DNA of 61,667 nucleotides from an uncultured Lysobacteraceae bacterium (lineage in GTDB: Bacteria; Pseudomonadota; Gammaproteobacteria; Xanthomonadales; Xanthomonadaceae), in NCBI GenBank assembly GCA_937897645.1, contig CALCNV010000085.1, forward strand, positions 1 to 61,667. The letters are read 5' to 3'. A model generated the notes under the pieces. The model made no database searches, was not told the DNA's origin, and worked only from the letters and a program-made list of their open reading frames with translations. How positions within the stretch are numbered: position 1 is the first letter of the stretch; each line of letters starts with the position of its first letter. Of the stretch, positions 57,145 to 61,667 are shown one piece after another. Both the position numbers and the translations under genes were made by a program.

Positions 57145-57720
57145 ATGACCCAAGCAACACGCGAACCGCCAACCCTTGCCGAAATACAGGCAGCGTTAGC
57201 ACGGTGGAAGGAATACGAAAGCCTGTTGCGTGGCCTAGAGCTGCGTGCCTACGCCAAGCGGTTCAACGCGACCTTTCCCGAGTGCGACGCCAACTGTGTG
57301 ACCCGTGACAACCAGCCCAGCCGCAAGCCTGACCGGATGATGCGTGCCTTCACGCCTGGCCCTGTAGCGACGTACACGGGCGCACAGGCGGCATCCCTGC
57401 CTGCATCGCAGCCCACGCTCGCCCATACGCGCCTGTGGGCGGACATGGCGCGGGAGCAAGCCGCATCGGCTGAGCGGATAGCACGGGCCATGCGTCGCTC
57501 AGAACAGGACGTAACAGAGGCGAGGGATCGGGAGCCGGACTACACCGGGCCGGAGTTCGCGTTCGCAGACGTGACCCCCACCGGCCACAAAAAAGTCGAA
57601 GCCTCAAAACCCCATGACCGGCCCCAGTCCTTCCCTTTGCTTTATCGCAACAATCCGCCAATTCGGCAGCCCAATTCCACCACGGAGACACCCCATGCAA
57701 ACCCAGACCGCACCCGCTGA
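57145..57720 (+). CDS. hypothetical phage-satellite protein
   Basis: 191 aa, not recognised. The first ~50 residues look helical (LAEIQAALARWKEYESLLRGLELRAYAKRFNATF). The rest is low-complexity, rich in Pro, Thr, Arg and Ala, and probably disordered. GGGGCAGGAC lies just before ATG 57145. Its last 26 bases overlap the next small gene. Confidence 0.6.
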   Translation: MTQATREPPTLAEIQAALARWKEYESLLRGLELRAYAKRFNATFPECDANCVTRDNQPSRKPDRMMRAFTPGPVATYTGAQAASLPASQPTLAHTRLWADMAREQAASAERIARAMRRSEQDVTEARDREPDYTGPEFAFADVTPTGHKKVEASKPHDRPQSFPLLYRNNPPIRQPNSTTETPHANPDRTR

Positions 57721-57964
57721 CTTTTCCATGATGCAGATCCTTTCCGCCGACCGTGCCGCTGAGCTGACAACCGCGATTAGCGAGGCCAGCAAAGTGACGG
57801 ACACCCTGGTCGGTGTGTATGACGATGAGAGCGGATTCTGCGTGCGTGTGTACGTCCTGAAGGGGACACCCGCGCAATGGTTTATCCGTGGCCCGCTCAC
57901 TCCAAAACAGGCGCAAATAGAGCTGATGGCGCAGCACATGGAAGGTGCAGTGCAACGCCACTAA
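57695..57964 (+). CDS. small hypothetical protein (89 aa)
   Basis: Start ATG 57695 with GGAG eight bases upstream; the longer frame to 57614 is inside the previous gene. An alpha/beta-looking sequence: MMQILSADRAAELTTAISEASKVTDTLVGVYDDESGFCVRVYVLKGTPAQWFIRGPL. Not recognised. It is the last gene before the capsid-module promoter. Confidence 0.65.
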   Translation: MQTQTAPADFSMMQILSADRAAELTTAISEASKVTDTLVGVYDDESGFCVRVYVLKGTPAQWFIRGPLTPKQAQIELMAQHMEGAVQRH

Positions 57965-58000
57965 ACGCGCCCGTAATCACGAAGGCTGAAAAACCCGGTG

Positions 58001-58009
58001 TGCTATAAT
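58001..58009 (+). promoter_or_regulatory. extended -10 promoter of the capsid module
   Basis: TGCTATAAT is a perfect extended -10 (TGnTATAAT). No clear -35 lies 17 bases upstream (GAAGGC). It places transcription start near 58016 and leaves about 97 bases of leader before the protease gene. Confidence 0.7.
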
Positions 58010-58112
58010 GGAACAGTTGGCGACAGTAGTCCCAACCCCGCAATTCCGCGATCGAAGCGATCCGGCAGCGGCCAATGAGTTCACTTGGCAAGCCTGCACA
58101 GGATATCTATGC

Positions 58113-58751
58113 ATGATCGTTTCTCCCCCTATCCGTATTGAAAAAGCCCTAGGCGCTGGACGTTTCAGCGGCTTGGCCTGGTCCTTCCTGGACACCCCTG
58201 ATCGCGAAGGCGATGTCATCTTGCCGTCTGCTCTGGAAGCGGCTGCAAAATCCGGGCGTATGCCTGAGATTCGTGTTGAACATCGTGAGCATGAGGTAGC
58301 CGGTCTAATCGACATGATGACCGTTACCGAACGTGGTCTAGAGGTTGAAGGGCAAATAGACCTAGGCGCAGAGGTTGGCCGCAAGAGCTACGACAAAGTG
58401 CGTAGTGGCGACCTTGGCGCACTGAGTCTGGGCTTCCTTGGCGTTGCCGAAAAATCCGGGCGAACCCGTGTGTTCACCGAGGTCAATATCGGCGAAATCA
58501 GCCTATGCAGGGAACCCGTTAACGCCGGTTCCCGCGTGTCTGCGGTCAAGTCCTGGAGCGCTGTCTCCAGCGAACGCGACCTGGAGCGCCTATTGCACGA
58601 CGTAGGAATGCCCAACCGGCTCGCACGTAAATCGGCGGCGCTGGTGTGGCCGTCCATTAGTTCCGTATCCCCCGATGACGAAGCCGCCGCTGCTGCGGAA
58701 ATGGCCGCTCGCATCCGTTCCATTACCAAATCACTTAGGAGTTCCAAATGA
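58113..58751 (+). CDS. HK97-family prohead protease
   Basis: 212 aa with start ATG 58113 (AGGAT eight bases before). A longer frame begins at 58008 but overlaps the promoter. The family pattern is plain: FSGLAWSFLDTPDREGDVILPSAL, then MPEIRVEHREHEVAGLIDMMTVTERGLEVEG with the catalytic His, then GALSLGFLGV with the catalytic Ser and VNIGEISLCREPVNAGSRV. It cleaves the capsid scaffold domain during head maturation. The C-terminus overlaps the capsid gene by ATGA. Confidence 0.93.
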   Translation: MIVSPPIRIEKALGAGRFSGLAWSFLDTPDREGDVILPSALEAAAKSGRMPEIRVEHREHEVAGLIDMMTVTERGLEVEGQIDLGAEVGRKSYDKVRSGDLGALSLGFLGVAEKSGRTRVFTEVNIGEISLCREPVNAGSRVSAVKSWSAVSSERDLERLLHDVGMPNRLARKSAALVWPSISSVSPDDEAAAAAEMAARIRSITKSLRSSK

Positions 58752-59899
58752 CTGTTGAAATCGTAGAGAAAGCCCTTGCCGAACATGGCGAGGCCGTACA
58801 GAAAACCCGCGAGGAAATTGAAGCCATTAAGGCAAGCGTCGCTGAAGTGAACGCGGCATTGATCGACATGGCGCAGAGTTCGACTGCACACCGTATGCAG
58901 CCGGGGTTCGCTGCTCCCGCTGGCGTCCAAGGTTCAGTCACGAAGGCCATGAAGTCGGATGCGTTCAAGGCGTTCGCGGCCAAGCAGTCGCAGTCCACCG
59001 GCTCCATTGAGCTGGATATCGACATGCGGAAGGCGCTCACCAGCTTGCAGGGTGCCGCTACGCCGTCTGACGGTGGTGTGGACGTTACGCGTCTGGATAT
59101 CGGCGCACGTTCGCAGGTGTTGCGTCCGCTGCGCGTGTTCGAAACCTTGCCGGTTCGTGCGCTTGGCAGCGGCAATACGTTCGGCTTCAACAAGCTGAGC
59201 CTGCCCGGTGGCAGCAGCACGGCGGACTATCAAGAGCATGAAGGCGACGAAAAGGCCGCGCAGGCGTTGGAGTCCGAATGGATCGATGCGCCTATCGTGA
59301 CCATTGCCGCGCACACGACCGTTAGCACGCAGGTGCTTGAGGATGAGATTGGCCTCAGCAACCTTGTGGACGGCCTGCTGCGCTATGCGGTGGCGGACAA
59401 GATCGACCGCGAGCTGCTGAACGGTTCCGGTGTGGGCCTGACCATTAACGGCCTGGTGACGCAGGCGTCGCCGTACATCGTGTCCGACTTGTCCACTGCA
59501 CCGGCTGATCGTATCGGTTCGGCGCGTGCGTTCCTGCAAAGCGTGGGCTACAACCCGACGCTGGTGTACCTGCATCCCAATGACTGGTTTGCCATTGCGT
59601 CCGAGCGTGCGTCTGATGGGCAGTACGTGGTCGCGGGTTGGAATACTCCCGCATCGCCGAGCATCTACAACATGCAGGCAATCCCCACGCCGTCCATCGC
59701 GCAGGGTACGGCGCTGGTGCTTGATCCCAACATCGCGGTGCAGGGCATCCGCATGAACCCGACTGTTGAGATGAGCCGCCACCACAACGGCAACTTCACC
59801 AAGAACATGGTGACCGTACTGGCTGAGCAGCGCTTGGGCCTGCTGGTCATGGATCAGGCCGGCATGGTGACCATCGACCTGGCCGAAACCAGCACGTAA
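58748..59899 (+). CDS. HK97-fold major capsid protein
   Basis: 383 aa, the same size as HK97 gp5. The N-terminal ~95 residues form a helical delta/scaffold domain (VEIVEKALAEHGEAVQKTREEIEAIKASVAEVNAALIDMAQ), which the upstream protease should remove. The rest has the capsid fold markers VLRPLRVFETLPVRALGSGNTFGFNKL, AAHTTVSTQVLEDEIGLSNLVDGLLRYAVADKIDRELLNGSG, and the C-terminal EMSRHHNGNFTKNMVTVLAEQRLGLLVMDQAGMVTIDL. A satellite-encoded capsid suggests it builds its own heads. Confidence 0.95.
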   Translation: MTVEIVEKALAEHGEAVQKTREEIEAIKASVAEVNAALIDMAQSSTAHRMQPGFAAPAGVQGSVTKAMKSDAFKAFAAKQSQSTGSIELDIDMRKALTSLQGAATPSDGGVDVTRLDIGARSQVLRPLRVFETLPVRALGSGNTFGFNKLSLPGGSSTADYQEHEGDEKAAQALESEWIDAPIVTIAAHTTVSTQVLEDEIGLSNLVDGLLRYAVADKIDRELLNGSGVGLTINGLVTQASPYIVSDLSTAPADRIGSARAFLQSVGYNPTLVYLHPNDWFAIASERASDGQYVVAGWNTPASPSIYNMQAIPTPSIAQGTALVLDPNIAVQGIRMNPTVEMSRHHNGNFTKNMVTVLAEQRLGLLVMDQAGMVTIDLAETST

Positions 59900-60028
59900 G
59901 CGATCTAACGGACAAGGCGTGAGTGTCCCCTATCCATGAAATAACCACGCCAGTCGGGGCATGAGCCTACTCGCGTTGCGAGCGGCATGTCACTCATTGC
60001 CGTACTTGCCCGTGTGACCCGACAACCC

Positions 60029-60065
60029 AAGCCCTCAGCCCTAACCGGCTGGGGGCTTTTCTTTT
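60029..60065 (+). terminator. terminator after the capsid gene
   Basis: A 12-bp stem AAGCCCTCAGCC/GGCTGGGGGCTT (one G-U) with a six-base loop and TTCTTTT tail. It separates protease-capsid from the CSD-HNH-TerS genes. 59900-60028 holds no gene. Confidence 0.9.
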
Positions 60066-60080
60066 ATCTGGAGGCGGTAC

Positions 60081-60299
60081 GTGGAAGCAGGTTATTTGAA
60101 GCACTGGAACGACACAAAGGGGTATGGATTCGTTAGCGCCGATAGTGGCGGCCTAGACCTATTCATTCATCGTAAGGCGCTAGGGCAAGTGCCGCTGAGC
60201 GTCGGCGACCGCATCGAGTTCGAGGTTGCTATGGGCGACCGTGGGCCGTATGTGGCGAGTGGGCGCTTAGCAGGCACGCTCAGCCAAGAAGGCGCGTAA
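60081..60299 (+). CDS. cold-shock-domain-like protein
   Basis: 72 aa with start GTG 60081 and GGAGG six bases upstream. The single CSD carries both RNP motifs: KGYGFVSADSGGLDLFIHRKAL, with KGYGFV and DLFIH. It binds single-stranded RNA or DNA. It lies in the head-module segment of the satellite two bases before the HNH gene, an unusual place for such a gene. Confidence 0.88.
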   Translation: MEAGYLKHWNDTKGYGFVSADSGGLDLFIHRKALGQVPLSVGDRIEFEVAMGDRGPYVASGRLAGTLSQEGA

Positions 60300-60301
60300 A
60301 G

Positions 60302-60628
60302 ATGAGCGTTCTACAGCCAAGGCCAAGTAAGTACGGACAAGGTAGAGGCGGCAGACCTTGGCGCAGGCTAAGGGATAGCGTCATGGCCCGCGATGCCTAC
60401 ATATGCCAGCCATGTAAGGCACAAGACAAGCTGACACTGGCAACGGAGGTGGACCACATCATCCCCGTTAGCAAGGGCGGCAAGGATGAGCATGGCAACC
60501 TGCAAGCGATATGTGACCCATGCCACAAGGCCAAGACACAAGCCGAGGCAAGGGCAGGCAGTCGTGGCGAGGTCAAGCTGTCTAGGCTAGAGCGCAGGGC
60601 GCAAGCGGGCAGCCATTGGGATAGGTGA
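60302..60628 (+). CDS. HNH endonuclease
   Basis: 108 aa. The HNH motif is clear: CQPCKAQDKLTLATEVDHIIPVSKGGKDEHGNLQAICDPCHKAKT, with VDHI, N and H plus two structural CxxC pairs. Small HNH proteins of this type sit next to terminases and are needed for head packaging/cutting in HK97-like phages and cf-PICIs. It follows the CSD gene directly. Confidence 0.93.
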   Translation: MSVLQPRPSKYGQGRGGRPWRRLRDSVMARDAYICQPCKAQDKLTLATEVDHIIPVSKGGKDEHGNLQAICDPCHKAKTQAEARAGSRGEVKLSRLERRAQAGSHWDR

Positions 60629-60716
60629 TGCCCCTCTAGGGGGTGTCTGCGACTCCAAGGCATGACCCTGGACACCGGCCGTCACAACCTAACTTAGTTG
60701 CAACAAGGTAAACACT

Positions 60717-61046
60717 TTGAAAAAGACCACGACACAACCCGCACCGAAAGGGCTTAGCACCGCCGCGCAAACGTGGTGGAAGCGGCTGCACAACGAGTTC
60801 GATCTAACCGACGAAGCGGCGCAATTCTTGCTGGAGTCGGCCCTTCGCAGTTTTGACCGGATGAGCGAAGCCGCCGCACTGGTAACGAAGCACGGCGTCG
60901 TCGTTATCGACAAGTTCGGTCAACTGAAAAGCAACCCGGCCACGACCGTAGAGCGGGACAGCCGAGCCGCGATGCACGCCGCGTTCAAGCAATTGAACCT
61001 GGACGTACTGCCACCACAAAAGCCGGGCCGTCCGGCAGGGAGCTAA
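60717..61046 (+). CDS. phage terminase small subunit, P27 family
   Basis: 109 aa with a TTG start at 60717 (AAGG about ten bases upstream). The P27 pattern is visible: LSTAAQTWWKRLHNEFDLTDEAAQFLLESALRSFDRMSEAAALVTKHGVVVIDKFGQLKSNPATTVERDSRAAMHAAFKQLNLD. It recognises the element's own pac/cos site. No large terminase follows, so it must work with a host or helper-phage large subunit. Confidence 0.93.
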   Translation: MKKTTTQPAPKGLSTAAQTWWKRLHNEFDLTDEAAQFLLESALRSFDRMSEAAALVTKHGVVVIDKFGQLKSNPATTVERDSRAAMHAAFKQLNLDVLPPQKPGRPAGS

Positions 61047-61048
61047 CC

Positions 61049-61282
61049 ATGGGAACCCGCCGCCGTCGCAGCCACAACCAGCGACAACGCGTTACCGATG
61101 AAACCGTGGCCTTGTATGCCGCAGGGGACAAGACGGCGCTGCACCAAGCGCTACGGCTTCCACCATGGCAGGTGTCACCCCTAGAGGCCGTGGGCGAGTG
61201 TCCGTATCCGCCACGATCAGGCGGTGGGAATACGTGGGCCGAATCCGTCGCGCTGCGTGCGGAGCTGGAAGCGCAAGGCTAA
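61049..61282 (+). CDS. small hypothetical protein (77 aa)
   Basis: Starts two bases after the small terminase. A basic N-terminus (MGTRRRRSHNQRQR) is followed by a helical part and a Pro/Gly loop (VGECPYPPRSGGGNTWAES). Not recognised; short proteins with this layout occur next to terminase genes in phages. Last gene of the element. Confidence 0.65.
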   Translation: MGTRRRRSHNQRQRVTDETVALYAAGDKTALHQALRLPPWQVSPLEAVGECPYPPRSGGGNTWAESVALRAELEAQG

Positions 61283-61412
61283 TTCAGTTCGTGAGATTGC
61301 GGGCGCGTAGGATTCCCCTATGCTCCCCGCGCCCTGCAAATGGATTGATACTGAAGCCGGTTCCTATCTCAACTGGCATCACGGCTGCATTGCCTATGTG
61401 GCCCTGCAACCT

Positions 61413-61449
61413 AGCCCCCACCATGCCCTGCGCTGGTGGGGGCTTTTTT
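61413..61449 (+). terminator. terminator closing the satellite's last operon
   Basis: An 11-bp perfect stem AGCCCCCACCA/TGGTGGGGGCT with a ten-base loop and six T residues. Confidence 0.95.
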
Positions 61450-61600
61450 GCGTTGTAACGGTTGTAACCTATAACCGGAGGGACAGGGGGGGGGCTGAAC
61501 TGTCCGCCCGCATCCGCCAGACTTGTGAGTAGATGAGTGAGTAGAAAAAGTGCGCGAAACCTGAAAACCGTTACACTGCAAAGGATTCAAGCCGGTCGCT
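61450..61600. other. right-end non-coding region of the satellite
   Basis: Contains two direct GTAACGGTTGTAACC-like segments (61455-61472), a ten-G run (61486-61495 region), and the right arm-type sites. No gene seen. Confidence 0.6.
61523..61545 (+). promoter_or_regulatory. right integrase arm-type sites
   Basis: TTGTGAGTAGA (61523-61533) and GTGAGTAGA (61537-61545), identical to the left set near 51711-51742. Confidence 0.75.
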
Positions 61601-61619
61601 GAGTCCTCTCCCGGCACCA
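61601..61619 (+). other. attachment site attR
   Basis: GAGTCCTCTCCC-GGCACCA, a copy of the tRNA-Leu 3' end lacking one G. It is followed by GCTTTGAAAAC, similar to the TATGAAAAC after the intact tRNA. Confidence 0.85.
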
Positions 61620-61632
61620 GCTTTGAAAACAC

Positions 61633-61663
61633 AACCCTCGCGCAAGCGGGGGTTTTGTTTTTT
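61633..61663 (+). terminator. original host terminator of tRNA-Leu beyond attR
   Basis: A 9-bp stem AACCCTCGC/GCGGGGGTT (one wobble) with GCAA loop and a T-rich tail. It marks the host side of the junction. Confidence 0.8.
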
Positions 61664-61667
61664 CCGG

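Larger units (their letters stand above)
51559..61619 (+). mobile_element. ~10.0-kb capsid-encoding phage satellite (cf-PICI-like) integrated in tRNA-Leu
   Basis: The core GAGTCCTCTCCC with trailing GGCACCA occurs at the tRNA 3' end (51559-51578) and again at 61601-61619. These bound 10,042 bases containing a tyrosine integrase next to the tRNA, an AlpA-like regulator, replication genes and a small head module (protease, capsid, HNH, small terminase). All genes point the same way. There is no large terminase, portal, tail, lysis or repressor gene, so it cannot be a self-sufficient phage. Reading frames are intact and both arm-site sets are present, which argues against a decayed prophage. The satellite interpretation is inference from gene content. 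Confidence 0.85.

Noticed and set aside
58008..58112. Longer start of the prohead protease
   Set aside because: Would begin inside the -10 promoter and lacks a ribosome site; the family alignment begins near the 58113 Met.

Overview
This is a chromosomal segment of a high-GC gammaproteobacterium, most likely Xanthomonadaceae (Lysobacter, Luteimonas, Thermomonas or Stenotrophomonas type). The inference rests on gene content, on GTAG-headed REP palindromes like those of Stenotrophomonas and Xanthomonas, and on general codon usage; there is no rRNA to settle it. 

Region 1 (1-37 kb) is core housekeeping. It carries mutS; katG; a DUF937 protein; hslR; a MATE exporter; the minus-strand run ffh / class IV aminotransferase / rpsP / rimM / trmD / rplS; a ypjD-like cytochrome assembly protein; radA; tRNA-Thr(CGT); a GMC oxidoreductase; the minus-strand run murJ / ribF / ileS / lspA / ispH; rpsT; the rplU / rpmA / obgE run; uvrA with a coupled thioesterase; a PCu(A)C copper chaperone; two enoyl-CoA hydratase family proteins; a sulfurtransferase coupled to a DUF1289-NUDIX fusion; an FKBP isomerase; and nth. 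The gaps between these genes hold several families of small repeats. 

Region 2 (37-45 kb) is a phosphate-acquisition block: a phosphate-selective porin, two consecutive PstS binding proteins each with its own Pho box, then pstC, pstA, pstB and phoU. Region 3 (45.1-47.2 kb) is a compact bufferin-type RiPP cassette: a secreted Cys-rich precursor with EGKCG repeats and, unusually, two EF-hand loops, followed by a DUF692 (MNIO) enzyme and a DUF2063 partner. Region 4 (47.3-51.4 kb) holds RNase T, RlmB and RNase R. 

Region 5 (51.56-61.62 kb) is a complete ~10.0 kb integrated element in the 3' end of tRNA-Leu(CAG). It has a tyrosine integrase, duplicated att cores and arm-type repeats at both ends. 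It also encodes a structured RNA leader, an AlpA-like regulator, a DUF3102 protein, a split primase-zinc-finger/RepA-helicase pair, a HK97-type prohead protease and major capsid protein, a cold-shock-domain protein, an HNH nuclease and a P27-type small terminase. No large terminase, portal, tail, lysis or holin gene is present. I read it as a capsid-encoding phage satellite (cf-PICI-like) with a very reduced head module. This element and the EF-hand bufferin cassette are the two most interesting systems here.
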